Source of the DNA: Prochlorococcus sp. MIT 1307
GTDB taxonomy: Bacteria; Cyanobacteriota; Cyanobacteriia; PCC-6307; Cyanobiaceae
Assembly (NCBI RefSeq): GCF_034092395.1
Contig: NZ_CP139301.1
Location: forward strand, 992,001-1,056,000
Direction: 5' to 3'
Length of the DNA: 64,000 nucleotides
Positions 38,577 to 47,585 of this stretch are shown here, piece by piece (position 1 is the first letter of the stretch; each line of letters begins with the position of its first letter). Made by a program: the position numbers and the translations under genes. The notes below the pieces were generated by a model. It was not told the DNA's origin. It saw nothing but the letters and a program-made list of their open reading frames with translations, and searched no databases.

Positions 38577-39863
38577 ATGATGATTGAGGAAATAAGTCCC
38601 TTAAAGGGCAGGCGGCTCCTAGTGGCGGCCTGTGGAAGTATCGCGGCAGTAAAAACCCCAATACTTGTAAGCAACTTAATCAAAGCAGGCGCTGAAGTTC
38701 GTTGCGTTGTTACTCCAAGTGCTTCACGCCTTGTCAGTCCAGTTTCACTTGCAACCTTAAGTAGAAATCGTTGCTATCAAGATGAAGATCAATGGAGCTC
38801 AAAAGAAGCAAGGCCTTTACATATCGCATTAGCAGAATGGGCTGAAATTGTTGTGATCGCACCGCTAAGCGCTTCTTCTTTGTCTCGTTGGAGTCAAGGA
38901 CTTGCGGATGGGCTTTTAGCAAGTCTGCTAGTGGCCTGTGAATGTCCTGTCATTGCTTCCCCTGCAATGAATACGGGCATGTGGGCAAACAAAGCAGTTC
39001 AGAAGAATTGGGCGGCAATTAAAGACAACCCTAAAGTCATGGCCTTATCTCCTTCTTCGGGTTTATTGGCCTGTGACCGCTTAGGGGACGGTCGGATGGT
39101 TGATCCAGAATTTATTCAGCTCTCAATAGCTCATTGCCTAGTGAATAAAAGTAAAGACGAGGTACTTAAAAGTGATTGGCGAGGGAAAAGATTGCTTGTC
39201 ACATCAGGGCCAACTATCGAAGCATTGGATCCCGCAAGGCAAATGACTAATCGAAGTAGCGGGCTGATGGGTGTAATGCTTGCTCAAGCCGCAAAGTGTA
39301 GAGGGGCAGAGGTTGATTTAATTCATGGTCCACTGCAACTACCCCACAGCTGGTTAGAGGGGTTAAAGACTCACCCTGTAAAAAGCTCTATAGAAATGCA
39401 AACAACACTGACAAAATTACAACCATCTGCAGACGCAATTGCCATGGCAGCTGCAGTGACAGATTTAAGGAAAAAAGGAGGCCCAATATCCAAGAAGATC
39501 AGCAAAGAAGCTTTATTGGCTTCTATAAGCCAGGAGTTTGAAGTGGTTCCTGATCTCCTCGCTGAGATAGCCAGTGGACGGCCAAAAGATCAGGCAATAC
39601 TTGGATTTGCCGCACTAACTGGTAACGACATAGAACTTGAACAACTTGGTAGAAAAAAAATGCAAAGCAAAGGTTGCGATCTTCTAATGGCAAATCCCAT
39701 TGATCGAATTGGTCAAGGCTTTGAAGAAAATGCCAATGGAGGGATCCTTTTGGGACCTGAAGGGATGGTAAAACCCATGCTTGTAACCTCAAAATTGGCC
39801 TTAGCGCATCAATTGCTCGATGCCTTAATCGGGTTAAAGCCAAATTTTTCCAAAAAAAATTAA
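38577..39863 (+). CDS. coaBC: Phosphopantothenoylcysteine synthetase/decarboxylase
   Basis: A 428-residue bifunctional enzyme of coenzyme A synthesis. The CoaC (decarboxylase) half has RRLLVAACGSIAAVKTPILV, the flavin-binding APLSASSLSRWSQGLADGLL, SPAMNTGMW, and the ACDRLGDGRM loop. The CoaB half starts LLVTSGPTIEALDPARQMTN, with AAAVTDLR and LGFAALTGNDIE. Both halves look complete. It precedes psbO by 217 bp. Confidence 0.95.
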   Translation: MMIEEISPLKGRRLLVAACGSIAAVKTPILVSNLIKAGAEVRCVVTPSASRLVSPVSLATLSRNRCYQDEDQWSSKEARPLHIALAEWAEIVVIAPLSASSLSRWSQGLADGLLASLLVACECPVIASPAMNTGMWANKAVQKNWAAIKDNPKVMALSPSSGLLACDRLGDGRMVDPEFIQLSIAHCLVNKSKDEVLKSDWRGKRLLVTSGPTIEALDPARQMTNRSSGLMGVMLAQAAKCRGAEVDLIHGPLQLPHSWLEGLKTHPVKSSIEMQTTLTKLQPSADAIAMAAAVTDLRKKGGPISKKISKEALLASISQEFEVVPDLLAEIASGRPKDQAILGFAALTGNDIELEQLGRKKMQSKGCDLLMANPIDRIGQGFEENANGGILLGPEGMVKPMLVTSKLALAHQLLDALIGLKPNFSKKN

Positions 39864-40080
39864 TAAAGTTTTATCTCTTTATAGCTTGCGCCTAAAAACG
39901 AAAAAGCATTGGTATCAAAGGAGTTTCGAAGTAAAAGAAGGCATTCATACTATTTAAAGAAGCGACAGGTTGTTGAGAGCTGCAAAAGGCTGGCCTTTAG
40001 GAGCATTTGCCCCCTGTAGTATCCCAACTGATTCATTGGGCGGTTTATACCGCAGTCATCTGGCCTTTCGGCTTCTTCTC

Positions 40081-40875
40081 ATGCGATTTCGTCCTTTGCT
40101 GGCCTTGGTGCTAGCTTTCTGTCTTACCTTTGCAGCTGCCCCAAACAGTGTTTCTGCCGCGTTCGTACAAGGTCGCGAACGGGGTAATGCCCAGTTTGGC
40201 AAGTCCGTTAGTTCAGGGCAAAACGGAGTTTGCAGAACCCTTCCTGCTGGGTCTTCAGGTTCCATCAGCGCTGATGGAAGTTTTAAAGAACTCTGTTTAC
40301 AACCAACAAAGATATTTGTGAAGGTTGCATCCAACAAGCGCCAATCAGCTGAATTTGTCCCTGCAAAAATTATCAGCCCCCGCTTTAACAGCAGCGTTGA
40401 CCAGGTCTACGGTGACCTATCCGGCGGAAAGTTCACTGCAAAAGGTGGCATTGATTTCTCATTAATTACAGTTCTTGCTCCTAATGGAGAAGAGTTTCCT
40501 TTAGCCTTCTCTGTTAAAGATATGGTCGCAGGTGGAGGCAAGTCCATAGCTCCTGGAGAAGAGTTCACTGGAACAACATCCATTCCTAGCTACCGTACTG
40601 GTGACTTCCTTGATCCCAAGAGTCGCGCTAAGGACACTGGTGTTGATTATGCGCAGGGTCTCGTTGCCTTAGGTGGTGATGATGAAGAGCTTGCCAAAGA
40701 AAACATCAAACAAGATCTAGGTGGGGATGGCCAAATAACCCTTTCAATAGGCAGTGTGGCTGGAAATGAATTTGCTGGCACTTTCGAGGCTATACAGCCT
40801 TCAGATAATGATCTGGGATCGAAAGAACCAGTAGATGTGAAGCTGACTGGCAATCTGTATGGCCGCAAAGCCTAA
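40081..40875 (+). CDS. psbO: Photosystem II manganese-stabilising protein PsbO
   Basis: A 264-residue lumenal subunit that protects the oxygen-evolving Mn cluster. It begins with a signal peptide (RPLLALVLAFCLTFAAAPNS, then VSA) and mature FVQGRERGNAQFG. Family motifs include NGVCRTLPAGSSGSISADGS, LCLQPTKIFVK, GGIDFSLITVLAPNGEEFP and the RAKDTGVDYAQGLVAL loop. An upstream frame reaches 39970; the ATG at 40081 gives the proper signal peptide. A perfect hairpin follows the gene. Confidence 0.97.
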   Translation: MRFRPLLALVLAFCLTFAAAPNSVSAAFVQGRERGNAQFGKSVSSGQNGVCRTLPAGSSGSISADGSFKELCLQPTKIFVKVASNKRQSAEFVPAKIISPRFNSSVDQVYGDLSGGKFTAKGGIDFSLITVLAPNGEEFPLAFSVKDMVAGGGKSIAPGEEFTGTTSIPSYRTGDFLDPKSRAKDTGVDYAQGLVALGGDDEELAKENIKQDLGGDGQITLSIGSVAGNEFAGTFEAIQPSDNDLGSKEPVDVKLTGNLYGRKA

Positions 40876-40920
40876 TCAAATTGCTTATCACTATCTCTGT
40901 TCAAACCTAACTGAACAGAA

Positions 40921-40960
40921 TTCAATAAAAAAAGGGCCCAAGGGCCCTTTTTTTATTGAA
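40921..40960. terminator. Long perfect palindromic terminator after psbO
   Basis: Nineteen-base perfect inverted repeat (40921-40939 with 40942-40960; 2-nt centre), with GGGCCC at the core flanked by seven A on the left and seven T on the right. It works as a bidirectional rho-independent terminator and ends psbO 46 bp after its stop; the adjacent sat gene starts a new unit. Confidence 0.93.
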
Positions 40961-41034
40961 AGAATTTTACTAGCCAATTTTTAGGAATTATGGCCATTGA
41001 TCTGGGAGAATTTCTCGGAACCCTCAGGCTTGTA

Positions 41035-42207
41035 ATGATCACCAGCCAATCACCCTCTGCAAAGAAAGCAGGAGTCATCGCTCCATATGGAGGAACCCTG
41101 GTAGATCTAATGGTCCCGAAGGACCAAAAAGAAATAATCAAAAAAAGCATTACCAAAACATTGGAATGCTCTGACAGAAATGCTTGCGATATTGAATTAC
41201 TTATTTCTGGTGGATTTTCTCCTGAGCGTGGATTCATGCATCAGGCTGATTACCAAGCGGTTGTTAAAGGACATAGAACAACTTCTGGATATTTATTTGG
41301 ACTCCCAGTTGTCATGGATACTGATCGCGATGATTTGAAGATAGGAGATCAGGTACTTCTGAACTATAAAGGCCAATCTTTGGCTGTAATGGACATAGAT
41401 GACAAATGGGAACCAGACAAAGTAGTTGAAGCAAAAGGCTGTTATGGGACAACCTCACTAGAACATCCAGCTGTTCGAATGATTGCAACTGAACGAAAAC
41501 GCTTCTACTTAGGAGGAAAACTACAAGGTCTAGAACTACCCAAGCGAATATTTCCTTGCAAAACACCAGCAGAAGTAAGAAGTCAATTGCCTGCTGGGGA
41601 AGACGTAGTTGCTTTTCAATGTCGAAACCCTATTCATCGTGCACATTACGAGCTTTTTACAAGAGCATTAAATGCAAACAATGTGAGTAAGAACGCTGTC
41701 GTTTTAGTACATCCCACTTGTGGGCCAACCCAACACGATGACATCCCAGGGACGATTCGCTTTCAAACTTATGAGCGACTAGCTTCAGAAGTAAATAATC
41801 CACGTATCAAATGGGCTTACCTGCCATATGCAATGCATATGGCAGGTCCTCGAGAAGCTCTACAACACATGATCATCAGAAGAAACTATGGATGCACACA
41901 TTTCATAATTGGTCGTGATATGGCTGGTTGTAAGTCCCATTTAACTGGTGAGGATTTCTACGATGCATATGAAGCTCAAAACTTCGCCAGAGAATGTGCT
42001 CCCGAACTAGCAATGGAAACAGTTCCCTCCTTAAATCTTGTTTTTACAGAAGAAGAAGGCTATGTCACAGCTGAACATGCTGAAGCACGTGGTCTACATG
42101 TCAAAAAACTCAGCGGGACACAGTTCCGCAAAATGCTTCGCAGTGGAGAAGAAATTCCAGAATGGTTTGCTTTTCGTAGCGTGGTAGAAGTCCTTCGAAC
42201 CACATAA
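41035..42207 (+). CDS. sat: Sulfate adenylyltransferase (ATP sulfurylase)
   Basis: A 390-residue enzyme that activates sulfate to APS in assimilatory sulfur metabolism. It has GVIAPYGGTLVDLMV at the start, the ATP-site FQCRNPIHRAHYELFTRAL, VHPTCGPTQHDDIPG, and GRDMAGCKSHLTGEDFYDAY. The frame opens at 40990, but the ATG at 41035 gives the family N-terminus. It lies between psbO and ftsH on the same strand, and begins after the psbO terminator. Confidence 0.94.
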   Translation: MITSQSPSAKKAGVIAPYGGTLVDLMVPKDQKEIIKKSITKTLECSDRNACDIELLISGGFSPERGFMHQADYQAVVKGHRTTSGYLFGLPVVMDTDRDDLKIGDQVLLNYKGQSLAVMDIDDKWEPDKVVEAKGCYGTTSLEHPAVRMIATERKRFYLGGKLQGLELPKRIFPCKTPAEVRSQLPAGEDVVAFQCRNPIHRAHYELFTRALNANNVSKNAVVLVHPTCGPTQHDDIPGTIRFQTYERLASEVNNPRIKWAYLPYAMHMAGPREALQHMIIRRNYGCTHFIIGRDMAGCKSHLTGEDFYDAYEAQNFARECAPELAMETVPSLNLVFTEEEGYVTAEHAEARGLHVKKLSGTQFRKMLRSGEEIPEWFAFRSVVEVLRTT

Positions 42208-42253
42208 CCGCAATTAATCCTATTAACATCCTTTCATTAGAGAGAAAAGAACC

Positions 42254-44104
42254 TTGAACAAACGCTTACGCAACGTTGGGCTCTACGTGCTCATAGTGAT
42301 ATTTGTAATCATTGTTGGCACCGCTTTTTTCGATCGGCCAGATCCTGCTACTGCTACACGCTCACTTCGCTATAGCGATTTCGTAGAAGCAGTTCAAGAC
42401 AATCAAGTAAGCCGTGTACTTCTATCACCAGACAAAGGAACTGCTCAAGTCATAGAAAGTGATGGTGGTCGTGCAGTAGTGAATCTCGCCCCTGACAAAG
42501 ATCTATTAAAACTTTTGACTGAAAATAATGTTGATATCGCTGTTCAACCAACCCGCCAACCCAGTCCATGGCAACAAGCAGCCAGCAGTCTGCTTTTTCC
42601 CATTTTGCTACTAGGAGGTCTGTTTTTTCTGTTCCGTAGGGCACAAGGCAATGGAGGTGGAGGCAACCCCGCAATGAATTTTGGGAAGAGTAAAGCTCGT
42701 TTGCAAATGGAGCCATCTACTCAAGTTACGTTTGGAGATGTCGCTGGAATAGAAGGGGCCAAACTAGAACTTACTGAAGTAGTTGATTTCCTCAAAAACC
42801 CTGATCGTTTCACTGCTGTTGGTGCAAAGATACCTAAAGGAGTACTTCTTGTCGGCCCTCCTGGTACTGGTAAAACTCTCCTTGCAAAGGCAGTTGCTGG
42901 AGAAGCAGCAGTACCTTTCTTTTCAATATCTGGCTCCGAATTTGTTGAAATGTTTGTGGGTGTTGGTGCGAGCAGGGTACGTGATCTTTTTGAGCAAGCA
43001 AAAAAAAATGCTCCCTGCATAGTTTTTATTGATGAAATCGATGCTGTCGGTCGTCAACGTGGTGCAGGTCTAGGTGGCGGCAATGACGAAAGGGAACAAA
43101 CCCTGAACCAACTCCTCACTGAAATGGATGGGTTTGAAGGTAATTCAGGCATCATTATTGTTGCTGCCACCAACAGACCTGATGTACTTGACGCGGCACT
43201 CATGCGACCAGGCAGATTCGATCGTCAAGTTGTAGTAGACAGACCTGACTATTCCGGCCGACTACAAATACTCAAAGTTCATGCTCGCGACAAAACACTC
43301 TCAAAAGATGTTGATCTTGATAAAGTGGCACGTAGAACACCTGGTTTTACAGGAGCTGATCTAGCCAACTTGCTTAATGAAGCTGCGATTTTGGCAGCCA
43401 GGCGTGAATTAACTGAAGTCAGCAACGACGAAGTTAGCGATGCAATCGAACGGGTGATGGCAGGACCAGAAAAGAAAGATCGTGTTATGAGCGAAAGGCG
43501 TAAAAGGCTTGTTGCATATCACGAATCAGGACATGCATTAGTAGGTGCTCTAATGCCAGATTATGATCCTGTTCAGAAAATTTCGATTATTCCCAGAGGT
43601 CAAGCAGGGGGACTCACTTTCTTCACTCCCAGCGAAGAAAGAATGGAATCCGGACTCTATTCAAGGTCATACTTACAAAACCAAATGGCTGTAGCACTTG
43701 GGGGACGAGTAGCCGAAGAAATTGTTTTTGGTGAAGACGAAGTCACAACTGGCGCCTCAAACGACCTCAAACAAGTAGCCCAAGTCGCTCGACAAATGAT
43801 TACTAGATTTGGGATGAGTGACAAATTAGGTCCTGTCGCTTTAGGAAGATCACAAGGTGGCATGTTTCTTGGTCGCGACATTGCTGCGGAGCGAGACTTC
43901 TCAGAAGATACAGCTGCGACAATAGATTCTGAAGTATCTGAGTTGGTTGATGTAGCCTATAAGCGAGCTACAAAAGTTCTAGTAGACAACCGTGCTGTAC
44001 TTGATGAATTAGCAGAAATGCTTGTCGAAAAAGAAACAGTTGACTCAGAAGAACTACAAGATCTCCTAATACTTCGCGACGTCCGAGTTGCAGAATACGT
44101 CTGA
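42254..44104 (+). CDS. ftsH: ATP-dependent zinc metalloprotease FtsH
   Basis: A 616-residue membrane AAA protease. The start is TTG at 42254. It has an N-terminal membrane helix ([19 protein letters not shown]), a lumenal/periplasmic loop (~30-110), a second helix ([18 protein letters not shown]), AAA Walker A ([16 protein letters not shown]), Walker B ([14 protein letters not shown]), SRH ([10 protein letters not shown]), and the zinc motif HESGHALVG. In cyanobacteria FtsH removes damaged D1 protein in the photosystem II repair cycle. The KDPG-aldolase-like gene begins inside its last codons. Confidence 0.96.
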   Translation: MNKRLRNVGLYVLIVIFVIIVGTAFFDRPDPATATRSLRYSDFVEAVQDNQVSRVLLSPDKGTAQVIESDGGRAVVNLAPDKDLLKLLTENNVDIAVQPTRQPSPWQQAASSLLFPILLLGGLFFLFRRAQGNGGGGNPAMNFGKSKARLQMEPSTQVTFGDVAGIEGAKLELTEVVDFLKNPDRFTAVGAKIPKGVLLVGPPGTGKTLLAKAVAGEAAVPFFSISGSEFVEMFVGVGASRVRDLFEQAKKNAPCIVFIDEIDAVGRQRGAGLGGGNDEREQTLNQLLTEMDGFEGNSGIIIVAATNRPDVLDAALMRPGRFDRQVVVDRPDYSGRLQILKVHARDKTLSKDVDLDKVARRTPGFTGADLANLLNEAAILAARRELTEVSNDEVSDAIERVMAGPEKKDRVMSERRKRLVAYHESGHALVGALMPDYDPVQKISIIPRGQAGGLTFFTPSEERMESGLYSRSYLQNQMAVALGGRVAEEIVFGEDEVTTGASNDLKQVAQVARQMITRFGMSDKLGPVALGRSQGGMFLGRDIAAERDFSEDTAATIDSEVSELVDVAYKRATKVLVDNRAVLDELAEMLVEKETVDSEELQDLLILRDVRVAEYV

Positions 44105-44795
44105 TACATATCACTACTCCGCATGGCAGGATCAACAAGAAGCATTCATTGCTTCTTTGCAATTCCAGCCTCTAGCAGTAGTCCTTCGTCCAGAAGAAAT
44201 AGATTTTAGAGAGCCCTATTTGAATAACCCTCTATTTTCTTTAATAGAACAACTTCAGTGGGCAGGGGTCAAGCATATAGAAATAGCTTGGTCGCAACAT
44301 CCAAGCTGGATATGTCTAATGCAAGTGTTAAAGACAAGCTTTACTGATATTTCGCTAGGAGCAGCCTCAATAACAAATTCTCATGCCTTGGATTCAATCC
44401 TAGAATTAGGACTTGACTATGCAATGACTCCTATCTGGAATCCCACAATGCAGTTAAAAGCCAGAAAATTAAAACAACTTTTAGTCCCAGGTGTATTTTC
44501 CCCTACAGAAATCCATCAAGCCAAATGTTTTGGATGTCAACTAATTAAACTTTTTCCAGCATCAACGCTGGGTGTCAAATACATAAATCATTTAAAAGCT
44601 CCTATTCGCTCTTTACCATTCATCATTGCTGCTGGCGGATTAACAGTTGATGACGTCAATCCATGGTTGAAAGAAGGTTATGGAGCAATTGCTCTAGGCA
44701 GAGGGCTAATCCAAAATCATCAGATTGATCCTCTTTTGCAAAAATGGTTAAAGGATCGCGAGAGTCAAAGCAATCACTACACTGAGTCGACATAG
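44088..44795 (+). CDS. KDPG/KHG aldolase-like protein
   Basis: A 235-residue TIM-barrel protein. Its second half has the Eda hallmarks: LLVPGVFSPTEIHQA, QLIKLFPASTLG (catalytic Lys), and IIAAGGLTVDDVNPWLKEG with GYGAIALGRGL. The N-terminal Glu region reads GVKHIEIAW. Eda cleaves KDPG in the Entner-Doudoroff route or KHG; either would fit, but substrate cannot be told. A TTG at 44088 lies inside ftsH (overlap 17 bp) and no ATG is near, so translational coupling with ftsH is likely. Confidence 0.8.
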   Translation: MQNTSDTYHYSAWQDQQEAFIASLQFQPLAVVLRPEEIDFREPYLNNPLFSLIEQLQWAGVKHIEIAWSQHPSWICLMQVLKTSFTDISLGAASITNSHALDSILELGLDYAMTPIWNPTMQLKARKLKQLLVPGVFSPTEIHQAKCFGCQLIKLFPASTLGVKYINHLKAPIRSLPFIIAAGGLTVDDVNPWLKEGYGAIALGRGLIQNHQIDPLLQKWLKDRESQSNHYTEST

Positions 44796-44841
44796 TGATG
44801 ACAAGATACATATCAGACAGGGCCTAAAACCTATCGACATA

Positions 44842-44867
44842 TCAGCACGAAAGCTGAAAATCTTTTT
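44842..44867 (+). terminator. Possible weak terminator after the aldolase-like gene
   Basis: Stem TCAGC (44842-44846) / GCTGA (44853-44857), 6-nt loop, followed by AAATCTTTTT. The stem is short, so this is tentative. It would end the ftsH-aldolase transcript before the convergent aroC. Confidence 0.35.
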
Positions 44868-44912
44868 ACTCCACTGCAACCAAAAAATTATTTAATTTTA
44901 AATCCACACGTC

Positions 44913-46001
44913 TTACCAAAGGTTGCATTGACCCGTTTGTCTGAGAACGTGATCGGCGAGTACAAGCGCAACCATTGCCTCTACCATTGGAACTGCCCTA
45001 GGCAAAACGCATGGATCATGGCGTCCCTTAGCGGCAAGAACCGTTGAATTACCTTCCGTATCAATGGTTTGCTGTTCTTTGCGGATAGTAGCGGTTGGCT
45101 TAAAAGCAACCCTAACAACAATATCTTCGCCGTTGCTAATACCACCTTGGATGCCTCCAGAATTATTAGTCGCTGTTTTAAGCCGACCATCCTTTGAAGG
45201 AAGGAAAGCATCATTGTGCTCACTCCCTTTTAAGAGAGTCCCATCAAAACCTGATCCCACTTCAAACCCCTTAGTAGCTGGCAAAGACATCAAAGCCTTT
45301 GCTAGATCAGCCTCCAATTTGTCAAAAACTGGCATGCCTAGACCTAATGGTGCATTACGAACCAAACATTCAATAACACCACCACAAGAATCGCCCTCTT
45401 GACTTATTTCGTCGATACGTTGGACCATCAAATTGGCCATCTCTTGATCAGGACAACGCACAATATTTGACTCAACATCAGCCAAATTGACGTGGTCTAA
45501 ATCTATATTCGCCTCAATATTGTGAATACGCTTAACCCACGCCAAAACTTCTGTACCATTTACCTTACATAAAAGTTGCTTAGCAATCGCACCTGCCGCA
45601 ACACGTCCAATCGTTTCTCGTGCAGAGGCTCTACCTCCTCCACTTGGTGCTTGAATTCCATATTTAGCTTGATAAGTAGCATCTGCATGGGAAGGCCGAA
45701 ACGCCACCTTCATCTCCTTGTAATCATCAGGTCGATGATCTTTATTCCTAACAACAAGAGCAATAGGTGTCCCAAGAGTCATATTCCCAACCAATCCGCT
45801 AAGAATCTCAACTTGATCGGCTTCTTTGCGAGGTGTAGTTATTTTGCTTTGCCCCGGTTTGCGCCTATCTAAGTCAGCCTGAATCTTTTGACGATCTAAT
45901 TCCAACCTAGGAGGACATCCATCCAAGATCACTCCTACCCCCCCTCCATGAGACTCCCCGAAGGTACTTACCCTAAACAACTTCCCAAAAGTGCTTCCCA
46001 T
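44913..46001 (-). CDS. aroC: Chorismate synthase
   Basis: A 362-residue FMNH2-dependent enzyme at the end of the shikimate pathway. It begins [20 protein letters not shown] and has GRPQ-type [31 protein letters not shown]-like segment, [19 protein letters not shown], and [20 protein letters not shown]. Length is normal. It is convergent with the aldolase-like gene. Upstream on the same strand is a 603-bp gap and the aspartoacylase gene. Confidence 0.96.
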   Translation of the reverse strand: MGSTFGKLFRVSTFGESHGGGVGVILDGCPPRLELDRQKIQADLDRRKPGQSKITTPRKEADQVEILSGLVGNMTLGTPIALVVRNKDHRPDDYKEMKVAFRPSHADATYQAKYGIQAPSGGGRASARETIGRVAAGAIAKQLLCKVNGTEVLAWVKRIHNIEANIDLDHVNLADVESNIVRCPDQEMANLMVQRIDEISQEGDSCGGVIECLVRNAPLGLGMPVFDKLEADLAKALMSLPATKGFEVGSGFDGTLLKGSEHNDAFLPSKDGRLKTATNNSGGIQGGISNGEDIVVRVAFKPTATIRKEQQTIDTEGNSTVLAAKGRHDPCVLPRAVPMVEAMVALVLADHVLRQTGQCNLW

Positions 46002-46604
46002 GAAAAACTAATTCTCACTACAAGATAAGAACTCACCATAAAAAAAACCTCCATAGCAATCAACCGAATGATTCACTTGCCCTAACCTGCGGACCCTTTT
46101 CTATATGAGACTTCAAAAATAAAGAGATTGAAAGCTCATCCAATCAAAAAGACATTGTAGAAAACTCGTTAAAATCGAAAATGGAACAAACTAATGCACA
46201 TCAAAGAAGCCCACTAAAAGAAGTAATTAGTTTAAGATTCCAAAAGGAAATTTTTCTAGTGTTAGAGTTTTTGCTTATTCAATGACTAAGCACAAGAAAG
46301 CTTATAGAAAAGGTCATTCCTTTAAAGATGCAAAGCATCGAGCAGAAGAGATTTCAACTTAAGGCATCTTAAGTAAAGGAGGGAAGATTTAATCGCATGC
46401 ATATGCCAAACAAAACATCCCGAAGTCATTGCTATTCATCAAGCTCGACGAATAAGAGATGAGTTGCTTTAACAAAATAATTCATCAATGCCTGCCTGCT
46501 AATATCTCTTAATGAAAATAACAAGTACTAAGTAACAATCAATCAAAACAAGAAAGAGGCATGGCCTGGCACGTTAAATATAATCAGCTCGGCTCTATAG
46601 ATAA
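46002..46604. other. 603-bp gene-poor interval between aroC and aspartoacylase; possible ORF remnants
   Basis: No frame of 60 codons occurs. Short frames seen on the plus strand: ATG at 46282 to TAA at 46360 (26 codons, MTKHKKAYRKGHSFKDAKHR then AEEIST, strongly basic); a frame ending at 46470-46472 reading HPEVIAIHQARRIRDELL with no ATG; and ATG at 46561 (15 codons, MAWHVKYNQLGSIDN), preceded by AAAGAGG, overlapping the aspartoacylase end. They look like pieces of a decayed gene, or small basic proteins. As I recall, psbA occupies this position in other Prochlorococcus genomes; no psbA sequence is seen here. Confidence 0.45.
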
Positions 46605-47534
46605 CTAATTAGTTCCAAGACATATTAGATTTAATAATTCATACTTCCAATCATCCAAAACATTCCAAACTTCTCTTTTGGTTAGGCTCATTGCAATATT
46701 TTTCTCTGCATAAGCAGCCTCATTGATAAATACTGGTACTAAAGGTTCATTCTCTTCGAAAGTCTCGATATTTCCATCTAGTTTCATAAATAAAGGTGAT
46801 CCTTTACTTAAAGGCTTCCAGTCTGCACCTTGTCTCTCAGGGTGGACAACGCCCAATATTCTTTTATTCTCTGCACGGGGAAAGTCAATGCTTCTTATAT
46901 GACGATGAATTACAATTTTTTCAGGGAAGCAAGCTAATCCTTTGTTCAATTTGGCTAATTCTTCAAAGCAAATTTCTATCGCTAATCGAGACTGATCAAT
47001 AATTTTTGGATGAAGTACACCCTGTGGAACAGGGCCAATTTCAATTACCAAGCCACAGGGCCATGACTCAACCAAAAAGCCTTGCTGAGTGTTATCACCC
47101 TCATGCAGGTATATAGGCAGGCCTAATCTTGATTGCACTAAAGATGCAAAGGCTAAATCTGGAAATCTTCTTCCATAAACGACAATGCTACTTCCCATTG
47201 ATGAAGTAGTGCTATGTAAATCAATAGTTATTTGAGATGGATTCGACCCCTTCGGCCCAAAAGTTTTGATAATTTCTCTTGCACGAACAACTTCATAATC
47301 CTTATTAGAGTTATCATTCAATAATTCCTTACGAAAACAACGATTAAGGTCACAATTTATATAACGCTTACCCTCTTTGAGGGCTTCTGGATTACCTATA
47401 ATTTTTAAGACCGTTAAATCATTATTATTGATCAATCCAGGATAATTTTTCCACTGATCCAAAAGCCAAGGAGCATTAATTTCATTCCCATGGGTTCCTG
47501 CGATTAAAAGCACCTGAGACCCAGACATCAACAT
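46605..47534 (-). CDS. Aspartoacylase-family protein (AspA/AstE-like)
   Basis: A 309-residue zinc carboxypeptidase-like protein. Motifs are LLIAGTHGNEINAP (zinc His and Glu), IIGNPEALKEGKRY, DLNRCFR, TIDLHSTTSSMGSS (zinc His) and a later VIEIGPVPQGVLHP. Family members hydrolyse N-acyl amino acids such as N-acetylaspartate. Length fits. The minus strand gene lies upstream of aroC with a 603-bp gap, and is divergent from the GST-like gene by 51 bp. Substrate cannot be determined from the sequence. Confidence 0.85.
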   Translation of the reverse strand: MLMSGSQVLLIAGTHGNEINAPWLLDQWKNYPGLINNNDLTVLKIIGNPEALKEGKRYINCDLNRCFRKELLNDNSNKDYEVVRAREIIKTFGPKGSNPSQITIDLHSTTSSMGSSIVVYGRRFPDLAFASLVQSRLGLPIYLHEGDNTQQGFLVESWPCGLVIEIGPVPQGVLHPKIIDQSRLAIEICFEELAKLNKGLACFPEKIVIHRHIRSIDFPRAENKRILGVVHPERQGADWKPLSKGSPLFMKLDGNIETFEENEPLVPVFINEAAYAEKNIAMSLTKREVWNVLDDWKYELLNLICLGTN

Positions 47535-47585
47535 TCAACAACTAGTTACAGCCTGACTGAAAACAGGAAGAAAGGAAACTTTTCA

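Noticed and set aside
46282-46362. 26-codon basic ORF as a firm gene
   Set aside because: Too short and unrecognised; kept only as a part of the gap description and a finding.
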